A stretch of 33,649 bases of DNA from Parapedobacter sp. SGR-10 (GCF_011030405.1 NZ_JAAJTJ010000035.1:1-33649); one strand, 5' to 3'. Positions 24,252-32,643 are shown, counted from the stretch's first letter. A program made the numbers and translations. The notes: a model not told the origin generated them from the sequence alone.

Positions 24252-25670
24252 ATGAAGAGAAATATATTAATACAGCTGTCCTTGTGTACGGTTTTGTTGC
24301 TGACAGGTTGTGAGAAGTTGTTGGAGATAAACCCGAAACAATCTATCGATTCATCGACGGCTTTGACGAATGAAGAAGGTATTAGTGCGGCATTGATCTC
24401 CGTGTATGCTCGTCTACAAAACTATACTTTATACGGACGGGACTATCTGGCGTTGTCAGAGGCTTTGTCCGACAACGCCATACATACAGGAAATGCCTCC
24501 CATTTGACCAATGAGTCTATGAATGGCAGGAATGCACATTTTGACAATTGGCAAATGTCATATTATGCTATCAATCAGGCCAACTTAGTGATTGATGCCG
24601 TTCAAGCCGGTTCGTACGAGGAAAAATGGAAAGCGACCATATTAGGACAGGCTTATTTTTTACGGGCGTTATGTTATCACGATTTGGTACGTGTATATGC
24701 TTATGATCCCACAGCGATTATTGATGAATACAATTACGGAGGAGTCCCTCTAATGTTGGTGGGTGTAGATGATATATCGAAAATAGGATCGCTCAAACGT
24801 GCGCCCATAGCCGATGTCTACGATCAGATTTATAAGGACTTGGATTTAGCACATAGCAACTTGGGTATGGGCAATGAGACTGCTGCGCCTCACCGAGTTA
24901 CCCAAGCAGCGGTAAGTGCTTTATATGCACGTGTGGCATTGTACCGGGGAGACTACCCTACTGTGGTCGATATGGCGGATCGCACTTTGATAGAGACCAA
25001 GGCTACATTTTCAACCCAAGCTACCTATGTAAGCGATTGGTTGAAAGAAGTACATCCGGAATCTATTTTTGAATTGAAATTTAATATCTCAGAGAATGTA
25101 GGTTCGGATCGTTCTTTACGGTCGACCTATACGAGTCGTGCGACGTACGATGCTACGGCATTTTCCATCCAAGCGGTCGTGGCTGTAGATCCGTTGTTTT
25201 ATGATTTGTACGATCCAAGCGATGTACGGAGGGAATTGATCCGTAAAGGGGTGGGCAAGAGCTCGACTTTTTGGGAGATGTACAAGTTTATTTCGAAGAA
25301 TGGTACCCCCAACTTGGACAACGTACCGATTCTCCGCTTGTCAGAAGTATACCTCAATCGGGCAGAAGCTCTTTACTATCAAGGAGCATCTTATTATCCT
25401 CAGGCATTAGACGATTTGAATAGGATACGTACACGCGCTGGCCTGTCGGAAGTAAGTCTATCAGGTAATGCGCTGTTGGAAGAAATTTTAATGCAACGGC
25501 GTTTTGACTTGGCGTTTGAAGGGCACCGATGGTTCGATCTCAAACGTCATGGCCGAGATGTGATGAAAGGGAGTGGCAATGTACTCTTTACCGATTATAG
25601 GATACTGGCACGCATACCTATTCGGGAAGCGAATGCCGATACTGAGCTTAAACAAAATTATAATTATTAA
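24252..25670 (+). CDS. RagB/SusD-family nutrient-binding outer-membrane lipoprotein
   Basis: The surface lipoprotein partner of SusC, forming the lid of the transport complex. I choose the ATG at 24252, with a purine-rich GGAAG upstream, over an in-frame ATG at 24216 that overlaps SusC. From there the protein has 472 residues and a lipoprotein signal peptide ending in LLLTGC. Helical TPR-like segments follow, with the conserved WKATILGQAYFLRALCYHDLVRVYA, then RLSEVYLNRAEALYYQ and LDDLNRIRTRAGL, and the C-terminal FEGHRWFDLKRHG pattern. All are SusD hallmarks. The ligand-binding loops are not conserved, so the substrate cannot be inferred. Confidence 0.95.
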   Translation: MKRNILIQLSLCTVLLLTGCEKLLEINPKQSIDSSTALTNEEGISAALISVYARLQNYTLYGRDYLALSEALSDNAIHTGNASHLTNESMNGRNAHFDNWQMSYYAINQANLVIDAVQAGSYEEKWKATILGQAYFLRALCYHDLVRVYAYDPTAIIDEYNYGGVPLMLVGVDDISKIGSLKRAPIADVYDQIYKDLDLAHSNLGMGNETAAPHRVTQAAVSALYARVALYRGDYPTVVDMADRTLIETKATFSTQATYVSDWLKEVHPESIFELKFNISENVGSDRSLRSTYTSRATYDATAFSIQAVVAVDPLFYDLYDPSDVRRELIRKGVGKSSTFWEMYKFISKNGTPNLDNVPILRLSEVYLNRAEALYYQGASYYPQALDDLNRIRTRAGLSEVSLSGNALLEEILMQRRFDLAFEGHRWFDLKRHGRDVMKGSGNVLFTDYRILARIPIREANADTELKQNYNY

Positions 25671-25674
25671 GTAT

Positions 25675-26157
25675 ATGAGATATTTGTTGAATAAAACCGT
25701 CGTAGCTTTGGTATTTGTCCTGTTATTGGGATCGTGCCAAGAGGATTTTGATTTGCGTTATCAACTCGAAGATAATTACATAGAATTTGAGGATGCGGTC
25801 ACAACCACATTCATCGTTGGGAAGGACTATCCTATTATCAGTCGTGTCATCAAGCCAGGAGAGGATGAGATCACACTCCAAGTAAATATGTCTGGACTGC
25901 AATCGAATGAAGATCAGCATCTAACCTGGAAGATCGTGGCAGAGGAGTCTACTGCGGCAGAAAATGTAGATTTTGCTGTAATAGGTGGTACCAAGAGCTT
26001 TGTCTTGCCTGCCCTTCAAAGTAAGGGGTATATCAGGCTTGCTCCCACGTCGAGTGGTGCAGGCAATACGTTGTTGGTTTTAGAATTGGTCGGTACAGAT
26101 AAGATTAAGGTATCCAATAACTATAAAAGAGTAGGGGTGCGGTGTGAGTACCCTTAG
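25675..26157 (+). CDS. Small cassette-associated lipoprotein (DUF4843 / Calx-beta-like)
   Basis: A 160-residue predicted lipoprotein that starts 4 bases after the SusD stop. The ATG at 25675 gives a compact signal peptide ending in LLLGSC, whereas the longer frame from 25573 overlaps susD and lacks a signal. After the lipid-bearing Cys the protein is beta-rich. AAENVDFAVIG followed by a hydrophobic YIRL strand and LLVLELVG resembles the DUF4843 / Calx-beta layout seen in small lipoproteins encoded behind SusC/SusD pairs. It occupies the SusE/SusF position and may help bind substrate or stabilise the complex. The assignment to DUF4843 is tentative. Confidence 0.7.
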   Translation: MRYLLNKTVVALVFVLLLGSCQEDFDLRYQLEDNYIEFEDAVTTTFIVGKDYPIISRVIKPGEDEITLQVNMSGLQSNEDQHLTWKIVAEESTAAENVDFAVIGGTKSFVLPALQSKGYIRLAPTSSGAGNTLLVLELVGTDKIKVSNNYKRVGVRCEYP

Positions 26158-26160
26158 AAC

Positions 26161-26210
26161 TATCTTTTCCTCTGCCCGACGGTTTTAGACCATTGGGCAG
26201 AGGAAGATAC
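26161..26210 (+). terminator. Terminator after the SusC/SusD cassette
   Basis: CCTCTGCCC at 26169-26177 pairs with GGGCAGAGG at 26195-26203 across a 17-base loop, starting 11 bases after the lipoprotein stop. Flanking TCTTTT and GAAGA extend the stem imperfectly. It separates the cassette from pdxA. Confidence 0.7.
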
Positions 26211-26272
26211 CTCTTTTGTCTCTCTGTGATCATTTCCGAACGCAGCTATTCTAGCTTTTCCTATTTTTTTGT

Positions 26273-26280
26273 TACTTTTG
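26273..26280 (+). promoter_or_regulatory. TAnnTTTG -7 box of pdxA
   Basis: TACTTTTG lies 23 bases before the ATG at 26304. It supports that start over an upstream in-frame ATG at 26193, which falls inside the preceding terminator. Confidence 0.55.
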
Positions 26281-26303
26281 ATTTAATAAAAGCTTTTTTG
26301 ACA

Positions 26304-27359
26304 ATGAGTGAAAAACTAAAGGTAGGTATTAGCGTAGGCGATTTGAATGGAATAGGGATGGAGGTGATTATTAAGTCCTTGTTGGACAATCGTGTCTTGG
26401 ACTATTTCACCCCTATTGTATATGGGAATACGAAGAATGCTTCTTTTCATCGCAAAGCGAACAATATCAATGACTTTAGTTTCAACGTCATCAATCATCC
26501 AGAGCAAGCGAATCCGAAACGGCCGAATATGATCAATGTGTGGCAGGAAGATGTCAAGATCACTTTGGGTGAAGAGAATGAAACCGGAGGGAAATATGCT
26601 TTTCTATCGTTGCAAAGAGCTGTCGACGATCTGCAGACAGGCAAAATTGATGCCTTGGTCACGGCTCCTATCAATAAGCATAATATACAAAGAGAAGGAT
26701 TCAATTTCCCCGGACATACCGAATATCTGCAAAGCAAAACCGGAGCGGACGATGTGTTGATGTTTATGGTTAGTGATGAATTGCGGGTAGGTGTTGTGAC
26801 TGGACATATTCCTGTCAAAGATATCGCAGGTCAAATTACCTTGGAGGCTATCTTGAAAAAATTGCGTCTGATGAATGCAAGTCTAAAGACGGATTTTTGG
26901 ATTCAGAAGCCCAAAATAGCTGTGTTGGGACTGAATCCTCATGCGGGAGATAATGGTATCATCGGTACAGAGGATGAGGAGATCATCCGTCCAGCCATCG
27001 AACAGGCCAATGCAGAAAAGATATTCTGCTTCGGTCCTTATCCGGCAGATGGTTTTTTTGCATCGGATACGTACACTAAGTTTGATGCTGTACTGGCCAT
27101 GTACCATGATCAGGGGCTTATTCCTTTCAAACACATTGCCAGCCGCAAAGGCGTGAATTATACAGCTGGCCTTCCGATCGTACGTACCTCACCCGATCAC
27201 GGTACAGGTTATGACATTGCGGGCAAGAATATGGCTTCACATGAATCCTTTTTGGAAGCTGTTTTTCTGGCTGTACATATCGTGAAAAATAGAAGAGAGC
27301 AGGCCGAACTGACGGCTAACCCTCTAGGATTCCGTAAATTGTCAAGGGATAGGGATTGA
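26304..27359 (+). CDS. pdxA: 4-hydroxythreonine-4-phosphate dehydrogenase
   Basis: Oxidises 4-phosphohydroxy-L-threonine in the DXP-dependent route to pyridoxal phosphate. From the ATG at 26304 the protein has 351 residues, close to the family norm. The N-terminus reads KVGISVGDLNGIGMEVI. The three metal-ligand histidines are in FPGHTEYL, TGHIPVK and MYHDQGLIPFK. GLNPHAGDNG and VRTSPDHGTGYDIAG are also diagnostic. No pdxJ is seen near by. The gene is flanked by a terminator upstream and a large palindrome downstream, so it is probably a single-gene unit. Confidence 0.96.
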   Translation: MSEKLKVGISVGDLNGIGMEVIIKSLLDNRVLDYFTPIVYGNTKNASFHRKANNINDFSFNVINHPEQANPKRPNMINVWQEDVKITLGEENETGGKYAFLSLQRAVDDLQTGKIDALVTAPINKHNIQREGFNFPGHTEYLQSKTGADDVLMFMVSDELRVGVVTGHIPVKDIAGQITLEAILKKLRLMNASLKTDFWIQKPKIAVLGLNPHAGDNGIIGTEDEEIIRPAIEQANAEKIFCFGPYPADGFFASDTYTKFDAVLAMYHDQGLIPFKHIASRKGVNYTAGLPIVRTSPDHGTGYDIAGKNMASHESFLEAVFLAVHIVKNRREQAELTANPLGFRKLSRDRD

Positions 27360-27383
27360 TTTATCTTCTTTAATCTTATGTTA

Positions 27384-27440
27384 GCGCACGAATCCTTTCG
27401 TGTGCTTGGATTATTGAGGCACACGAAAGGATTCGTGCGC
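27384..27440. terminator. Large inverted repeat with 22-bp arms after pdxA
   Basis: The 22-base left arm at 27384-27405 and its perfect complement at 27419-27440 enclose a 13-base loop. Each arm is itself nearly palindromic (CACGAA, TCCT, TTCGTG at 27387-27402), so either one long stem or two smaller hairpins can form. It follows the pdxA stop by 24 bases and probably ends its transcript. No target-site duplication flanks it. Confidence 0.75.
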
Positions 27441-27508
27441 CAGCAGTGCATGGCGCCTCTACAATGACATTCTTCTTAACCTATCTTTTAAGATTACCCT
27501 AAAATGAG

Positions 27509-27516
27509 TACTTTTG
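27509..27516 (+). promoter_or_regulatory. TAnnTTTG -7 box of the CCA-adding enzyme gene
   Basis: TACTTTTG lies inside the longer reading frame that opens with ATG at 27504. Its presence argues that translation starts at 27555, giving a leader of about 34 bases. Confidence 0.5.
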
Positions 27517-27554
27517 CAGCTTATCATCGGATACGTCGGGATCCGAATACAGCT

Positions 27555-28985
27555 ATGGCAGAACACTTACAACACCCTATATTTTCTATCATCAAAGATT
27601 TGGCGGAGCAGATGAGAACCGAATGCTACGTCATTGGTGGTTATGTCCGTGATCGGATCATGGACAGATCCTTCAAGGATGATGTGGATATTTTGGTCGT
27701 GGGAAGTGGGATAGATTTTGCTTCTAGGTTAGGTGAGATCCTGCATACCAAGGTCACTGTCTACAAATCCTTTGGTACGGCTATGCTTGTGTACGACGGA
27801 TTGGATATAGAGTTTGTCGGAGCAAGAAAGGAATCGTACCGAAGAGATTCGCGCAAACCTATCGTCGAGGACGGAACATTGCAGGACGATCAAAATAGGA
27901 GGGATTTCACGATCAATGCCATGGCCTATTCATTGAATAAGCACAACTATGGACAGCTATTGGACCCGTTCAATGGTTTGGAGGATATCAAGCTCCGTAT
28001 CATACGTACCCCACTGGATCCGCAGGAAACCTTCTCGGACGATCCTTTGCGTATGATGCGCGCTATTCGTTTTGCGACACAGTTGCACTTTAAGATCGAT
28101 ATCAAAGCAGTTCAGGCGATTGCCGAAAACAAAGAGAGGATCAAGATTGTCTCGCAAGAGCGTATTACCGATGAACTCAATAAAATCATTCTGTCCGAAA
28201 AACCTTCTCAAGGTTTCAAATATCTGTTTGATACGGGGCTGCTGGAACTGATTTTTCCGGCTATGTGCAACTTGCATGGTGTCGAAGTGATCCAAGGTAA
28301 GGGGCATAAGGATAATTTTTACCATACACTGGAGGTGTTGGACAATGTGGCTGAGCTATCCGATGATCTGTGGCTGCGCTGGGCCGCAATCATGCACGAT
28401 ATTGCTAAGCCGGCGACCAAGCGTTTTGATAAAAAGGTGGGGTGGACTTTTCACGGACACGAGGATAGGGGCGCTCGTATGGTGCCTAAGTTGTTTGCAG
28501 AGATGAAGCTTCCATTGAATGATAAGATGCGTTTTGTGCAGAAGCTCGTGCAGTTGCACTTGCGGCCTATTGTATTGGCACAGGATATCGTGACCGACTC
28601 TGCCGTACGGCGGCTGCTGTTTGAAGCAGGAGACGATATCGATGCCTTGATGTTGCTATGTCATGCCGACGTGACGACCAAGAACGAATTCAAGAAAGCC
28701 AAGTACAGACAGAATTTTGAATTGGTCAAGCAGAAGCTCAAAGACGTGGAGGAGCGGGATCACCTGCGCAATTGGCAACCCCCCGTCACAGGAGAAGATA
28801 TCATGCACGTATTTGGTTTAGCTCCCGGCAAGCAGGTGGGGATCATCAAGAGTGCCATCCGCGAGGCCATCTTGGAAGGGGATATCCCGAACGAAAGAGA
28901 GGCAGCCTATCATTTTATGATCGAAGAGGGTAGGAAGATTAATTTGGAGCCAAAACACACTTTGTTTACCGAGAGATTAAAATAA
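27555..28985 (+). CDS. cca: tRNA nucleotidyltransferase (CCA-adding family) with HD domain
   Basis: A class II nucleotidyltransferase of the poly(A) polymerase/CCA-adding family, 476 residues from the preferred ATG at 27555. The catalytic head has GGYVRDRIMD (28-37) and the metal-binding DVD at 43-45. RRDFTINAMAYSL and DPLRMMRAIRFATQL are the next family motifs, and RITDELNKI lies in the neck. An HD phosphohydrolase-like domain follows, with IMHDIAKPATK, FHGHEDRGA and HADVTTKNEFKK, as in bacterial HD-containing CCA enzymes. It builds or repairs the 3' CCA end of tRNAs. A split A-adding/CC-adding arrangement cannot be excluded from this window alone. Confidence 0.92.
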   Translation: MAEHLQHPIFSIIKDLAEQMRTECYVIGGYVRDRIMDRSFKDDVDILVVGSGIDFASRLGEILHTKVTVYKSFGTAMLVYDGLDIEFVGARKESYRRDSRKPIVEDGTLQDDQNRRDFTINAMAYSLNKHNYGQLLDPFNGLEDIKLRIIRTPLDPQETFSDDPLRMMRAIRFATQLHFKIDIKAVQAIAENKERIKIVSQERITDELNKIILSEKPSQGFKYLFDTGLLELIFPAMCNLHGVEVIQGKGHKDNFYHTLEVLDNVAELSDDLWLRWAAIMHDIAKPATKRFDKKVGWTFHGHEDRGARMVPKLFAEMKLPLNDKMRFVQKLVQLHLRPIVLAQDIVTDSAVRRLLFEAGDDIDALMLLCHADVTTKNEFKKAKYRQNFELVKQKLKDVEERDHLRNWQPPVTGEDIMHVFGLAPGKQVGIIKSAIREAILEGDIPNEREAAYHFMIEEGRKINLEPKHTLFTERLK

Positions 28986-29043
28986 TTTTTATTTTTATGG
29001 GCTGATACGGATCAGGTATAGGCTTGGATTTCTATTTTTAATT

Positions 29044-29634
29044 ATGGCAATATATAGATTTAGGGTGACATTTGAGGATTATGAAGATATCTATAGGGAT
29101 ATTGACATGCCTTCGAAAGGTACATTTTTGGAGTTGCATCATGCGATACATAGCAGTACTGGATATGTAGCCGATGCCTCTTCTTCATTTTATGTGAGCA
29201 ATGATCAATGGAAGAAGGGCACAGAGATAGCGTTGCACCCTACGCCACGTAAGGTAGAGGCAGGGGTACTTCTGATGGAAAATATTCGTCTGAGCAAGTT
29301 TATCGATGATCCACATCAAAAGTTTTACTATATCTATAATTTTGACCGTCCTTATGACTTTCATGTCGAACTGATCAAGATACTCAAAGAGGAAGAGGGG
29401 CAAGAGTACCCGTCTATCTTCAAGTCGGTGGGACAAGCACCCAAAATTGCGGCTGCAGCCAATTTTCCGGTTGCTGCTCCAGAGGAGGAGGATGACGAAG
29501 AACCTGTAGAGGAAAATACAGAGGAGTATGGTGTGGATGAGGAAGATGACTATAGTGTAGATGATGGAGAAGAAGAAGAGGGAGAGAGCGAAGAAGGGAC
29601 AGAGGATTTTGGTTTTAGTGAAGACGATTATTGA
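29044..29634 (+). CDS. PRiA4_ORF3-like protein with long acidic C-terminal tail
   Basis: A 196-residue protein whose first ~125 residues resemble the plasmid pRiA4b ORF-3 / IS1096 TnpR-passenger family. IYRFRVTFEDYEDIYRDIDMP and TFLELHHAIHSSTGY form the N-terminal part, and FYYIYNFDRPYDFHVELIKIL corresponds to the Y-x-YDFGD-type core. Residues 147-196 are almost entirely Glu, Asp, Gly, Ser and Tyr, so they are disordered and strongly acidic. Function is unknown. Despite the family name there is no transposase or terminal repeat near by, so it is a resident gene. It lies 31 bases upstream of miaA on the same strand. Confidence 0.75.
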   Translation: MAIYRFRVTFEDYEDIYRDIDMPSKGTFLELHHAIHSSTGYVADASSSFYVSNDQWKKGTEIALHPTPRKVEAGVLLMENIRLSKFIDDPHQKFYYIYNFDRPYDFHVELIKILKEEEGQEYPSIFKSVGQAPKIAAAANFPVAAPEEEDDEEPVEENTEEYGVDEEDDYSVDDGEEEEGESEEGTEDFGFSEDDY

Positions 29635-29665
29635 TTCTCGCTACATGCTTCCCATATAGATAGTG

Positions 29666-30577
29666 ATGTATACACAGAAAACTTTAGCCGTCGTTGTGGG
29701 TCCTACTGCTGTAGGAAAAACAGCTACGGCTATTTTTTTGGCACAACATTTTGACACGGAGATTATTTCGGCGGATTCGCGCCAGTTTTACAGGGAGATG
29801 AGTATAGGTACAGCCAAACCCGATGCCGATGAACTGAAAACAGCACCGCACCACTTTATCGATTCCCACTCGATTGAAGAAGAATATTCTGCCGGAAATT
29901 TTGAACGGGAGGCACTGGTTCTTTTGGATATGCTTTTTCAGAAGCAAGATGTCGTCATTATGGTCGGTGGATCAGGACTTTTTGTGCGTGCGGTCTGCGA
30001 GGGACTGGATGATCTGCCCAAAGCTCCCCAATGTGTACGGGATCGCTTGAATCACGAATTTGCCGAGCGGGGATTGACTCCTCTCCAAGAGCGGTTGAAA
30101 CAAATAGATCCATCCTATTATGTCGTGGCAGATATAGCCAATCCACAGCGTGTGATCCGTGCTTTGGAAGTCTATGAAGCGACCGGCAGGCCCATATCCC
30201 AATTCCAAAAGCAAGGAACGGGCAAACGTCCTTTCCAAATCATCACGATAGGTCTCCATATGGAACGGGAAAAGCTGTATGAACGTATCAATCTCCGTGT
30301 AGACAAGATGATGGAGCAAGGGTTGTTGGACGAGGTAAAGTCACTTTTGCCTTATCGTCACAAACCGGCCTTGCTGACCGTCGGGTATGCCGAACTGTTT
30401 GACTATCTCGATGGAAAATGCTCACTGGAAGAAGCCGTGGACAAAATCAAGCAAAACTCCCGCCGCTATGCCAAACGGCAGATTACCTGGTTCAAGAAGT
30501 ATGGCGACACAACTTGGTTTGACTCTACAGATAGGGAAGGGATATGTGCATTTTTGGAACAAAAGATCTATTCTTAG
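29666..30577 (+). CDS. miaA: tRNA dimethylallyltransferase
   Basis: Transfers a dimethylallyl group to N6 of A37 in tRNAs that read codons starting with U, the first step toward ms2i6A. The P-loop GPTAVGKT is at residues 12-19, followed by ISADSRQFYREMSIGTAKP, the substrate-binding motif of the family. VGGSGLFVRAV and NPQRVIRALEVYEATGRP follow, and the C-terminal NSRRYAKRQITWFKK is diagnostic. The frame also allows a GTG one codon earlier; I prefer the ATG at 29666. Length (303) is normal. It is probably cotranscribed with the acidic PRiA4_ORF3-like gene. Confidence 0.97.
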   Translation: MYTQKTLAVVVGPTAVGKTATAIFLAQHFDTEIISADSRQFYREMSIGTAKPDADELKTAPHHFIDSHSIEEEYSAGNFEREALVLLDMLFQKQDVVIMVGGSGLFVRAVCEGLDDLPKAPQCVRDRLNHEFAERGLTPLQERLKQIDPSYYVVADIANPQRVIRALEVYEATGRPISQFQKQGTGKRPFQIITIGLHMEREKLYERINLRVDKMMEQGLLDEVKSLLPYRHKPALLTVGYAELFDYLDGKCSLEEAVDKIKQNSRRYAKRQITWFKKYGDTTWFDSTDREGICAFLEQKIYS

Positions 30578-30613
30578 GCTACTGATCTGAAAGAATCACG
30601 AGGCACGACCTTT

Positions 30614-30649
30614 CTTCCCAATTCTTTCCCGATTCTAACAAGATAATTG
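30614..30649 (+). promoter_or_regulatory. 11-bp-phased direct repeat and promoter element of the two-component operon
   Basis: CTTCCCAATTC at 30614-30624 is followed at once by TTTCCCGATTC at 30625-30635, two copies exactly 11 bases apart. Six bases later comes GATAATTG (30642-30649). The identical layout precedes the first PepSY-like gene, which suggests an operator for the response regulator and autoregulation. A second candidate -7 element, TAATTTTA, is at 30650-30657. Confidence 0.55.
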
Positions 30650-30663
30650 TAATTTTAAGGCTT

Positions 30664-31335
30664 ATGAAGATATTGCTCATAGAGGACGAAGTCGAGATAC
30701 TACGTACGGTCAAGGAGTTTTTGGAAGGAGAGAGCTTTTTGGTAGAGACTGCGCAGACATTTGATGCCGCTCTGGAAAAAACACTGACATATCGGTACGA
30801 TTGCATTCTTTTGGACATTATGCTTCCGGGGGGCAATGGCCTGGATATCCTGACCGCTATGGCTGAGCTATCTATCCGGCAGCCTGTTTTGATCCTCTCG
30901 GCAAAGGATTCGGTGGAGGACAAAGTGTTAGGATTGGAGATAGGAGCAGACGATTACCTGGCCAAACCTTTCCACTTATCCGAGCTATTGGCCCGCATCA
31001 AATCCATCATTCGACGTCATGCCCAACAAGGAGATCGGTATATATATTATAAGAATGCTATGCTCGACCCAGATAGTCGGGAGCTGTCGGTATCAGGAAC
31101 AAATGTACCCCTCAACCGTAAAGAATACGATTTGTTGTATTATTTTATGTCCCGTCCTAACAAGTTGTTGGAAAAAACTGTTTTGGCAGAAGCGGTATGG
31201 GGCGATCATGTAGACCAAGCGGACAATCTGGATTTTATCTATTCGCAGATTAAAAATTTGCGGAAGAAATTGAAGGAAGCGGGTGCAGAAATGGATCTGC
31301 AAGCCGTATATGGTGTAGGCTATAAATTGGTGTAG
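30664..31335 (+). CDS. OmpR/PhoB-family response regulator
   Basis: A 223-residue DNA-binding response regulator. The receiver domain has the acidic pair in IEDEVEI, the phosphoacceptor Asp51 in CILLDIMLPGGNG, Ser79 in LILSAKD and Lys101 in DDYLAKPFHLSELLARI. The winged-helix output domain (about 127-223) has LNRKEYDLLYYFMSRPNKLLEKTVLAEAVWG and the terminal YGVGYKLV. The sensor kinase gene begins on the next base after the stop, so the two are an operon. Members of this family bind tandem 10-11-bp repeats as dimers, which fits the phased repeats in front of this gene and of the first PepSY-like gene. Confidence 0.96.
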   Translation: MKILLIEDEVEILRTVKEFLEGESFLVETAQTFDAALEKTLTYRYDCILLDIMLPGGNGLDILTAMAELSIRQPVLILSAKDSVEDKVLGLEIGADDYLAKPFHLSELLARIKSIIRRHAQQGDRYIYYKNAMLDPDSRELSVSGTNVPLNRKEYDLLYYFMSRPNKLLEKTVLAEAVWGDHVDQADNLDFIYSQIKNLRKKLKEAGAEMDLQAVYGVGYKLV

Positions 31336-32616
31336 ATGGCTGTCTCGGTAAAGAATTATACCAATCGGTTTCTGGTCATCGCGATTTTGGCCATTATGGC
31401 GGTGTGGGCCTTGTTGTTCTATGCGGTCATTATGGACGAAGTGTATGACAATATCGACGATGGATTGAAAAATCAAAAGATACTGATTCTTCGTGAAGCC
31501 TATGTCAACCCTGATATTATCCGCAATTCTACCGAGTTTGGTATCAACCAGTTTAGAATATTGCCTGCAGAAGGTGAGGAGTTTACCGACGAAAATCACT
31601 TTTCAAAGGAATTTATATACATGCCTTATGACGAGGAGGATGAGCCTTATCGCGTGCTTCGTACAGGTTTTTATGGCAAGGATGGTGAACCTTACACCCT
31701 GGAGATAAGAACTTCCACCGTGGAAGAAGATGATTTTCTGATCAACCTGGCCATTTCGTTGACCGTTCTGTATTTCGTCATTGTCATTAGTATTATGATC
31801 ATCAACCACTATGTGTTGAAGAAAGCCTGGAAACCCTTTCATCAGATATTGAGAAATTTGGGAAAATATCGTTTCGGTGATGTTAGAAGCTTTGAGGTTG
31901 TGCCCACACAGGTCAAGGAATTTGACGAGCTCAACGAACGGATCCGGCAGATGATCCATCGGAATGAGGAGGTGTTTGATAGCCAAAAAAGATTTATTGA
32001 GAATGCTTCCCATGAATTGCAGACACCGTTGGCCATTACGACAGGCAAGCTGGATATTTTATTGGAAGATGAAGACTTAACCGAAAATCAATTGATCAAG
32101 TTGTCGGAAGCCAAACAGTCATTGCTCCGCATGGCCAATCTTAATAAATCATTGTTGATGCTTTCCCGAATAGAAAACCATCAGTACACCGATGTGCATC
32201 AAGTCAATTTCAATGCACTTCTGCAGGAGCTCATGAGGGATCTGGAGGATATTATTGAGCATCGGGAGATCTATTTGGATTATCAGGAAGAAGGACAGTT
32301 TTGTTTTTCATGTAATCGGGAGTTGGCCTTTGTCCTGTTGTCCAACCTGATTAGAAATGCGATCAAGTATAATATCAAAGGAGGAAAAATCTATATTGAT
32401 GTCCATCCACACACAATCAAGATTTCCAATACTAGTGCTACGGATGGCCTGAATCCCGATCATATCTTTGAGCGATTCCATAAAGGAGTACAGGACAGCC
32501 AATCGAACGGGCTAGGTCTTTCTATCGTCAGATCCATTCTTGAGAACTATCCACAGTTATCGTTGACTTATGCGTTTGTGGACGGGCTGCATGAATTTCG
32601 GTTGGTGCAAAAGTAG
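31336..32616 (+). CDS. Sensor histidine kinase
   Basis: A 426-residue inner-membrane kinase paired with the preceding regulator. Helices at about 11-32 and 135-157 enclose a periplasmic sensor region of about 100 residues, with no recognisable ligand-binding fold and a rather acidic makeup (PYDEEDEPYR). A HAMP-like linker follows. The H box SHELQTPLAITTGKLDILL has the phosphorylated His226. The ATPase domain has LIRNAIKYN (N box, Asn341) and NGLGLSIV (391-398). The usual DxGxG G1 motif is replaced by a short NTSATDGL loop, as in the compact kinases of this phylum. The stop codon is the first part of a hairpin arm. The signal is unknown. Confidence 0.95.
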   Translation: MAVSVKNYTNRFLVIAILAIMAVWALLFYAVIMDEVYDNIDDGLKNQKILILREAYVNPDIIRNSTEFGINQFRILPAEGEEFTDENHFSKEFIYMPYDEEDEPYRVLRTGFYGKDGEPYTLEIRTSTVEEDDFLINLAISLTVLYFVIVISIMIINHYVLKKAWKPFHQILRNLGKYRFGDVRSFEVVPTQVKEFDELNERIRQMIHRNEEVFDSQKRFIENASHELQTPLAITTGKLDILLEDEDLTENQLIKLSEAKQSLLRMANLNKSLLMLSRIENHQYTDVHQVNFNALLQELMRDLEDIIEHREIYLDYQEEGQFCFSCNRELAFVLLSNLIRNAIKYNIKGGKIYIDVHPHTIKISNTSATDGLNPDHIFERFHKGVQDSQSNGLGLSIVRSILENYPQLSLTYAFVDGLHEFRLVQK

Positions 32617-32639
32617 AGACGTAGCATCCTACGTCTCTA
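32614..32639. terminator. Hairpin at the end of the two-component operon
   Basis: TAGAGACGTAG at 32614-32624 and its perfect complement at 32629-32639 enclose the loop CATC. The kinase stop codon forms the first three bases of the left arm. There is no U-tract. The TAGAGAC...GTCTCTA core matches the hairpin at 3474-3499. Confidence 0.65.
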
Positions 32640-32643
32640 TTAC

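Noticed and set aside
26193..26303. Longer N-terminus for PdxA
   Set aside because: The added segment covers a terminator arm and the TACTTTTG promoter box and has no family similarity.
29044..29634. Mobile element suggested by the IS1096-passenger family name
   Set aside because: No transposase, terminal inverted repeats or target duplication; flanked by housekeeping tRNA genes.
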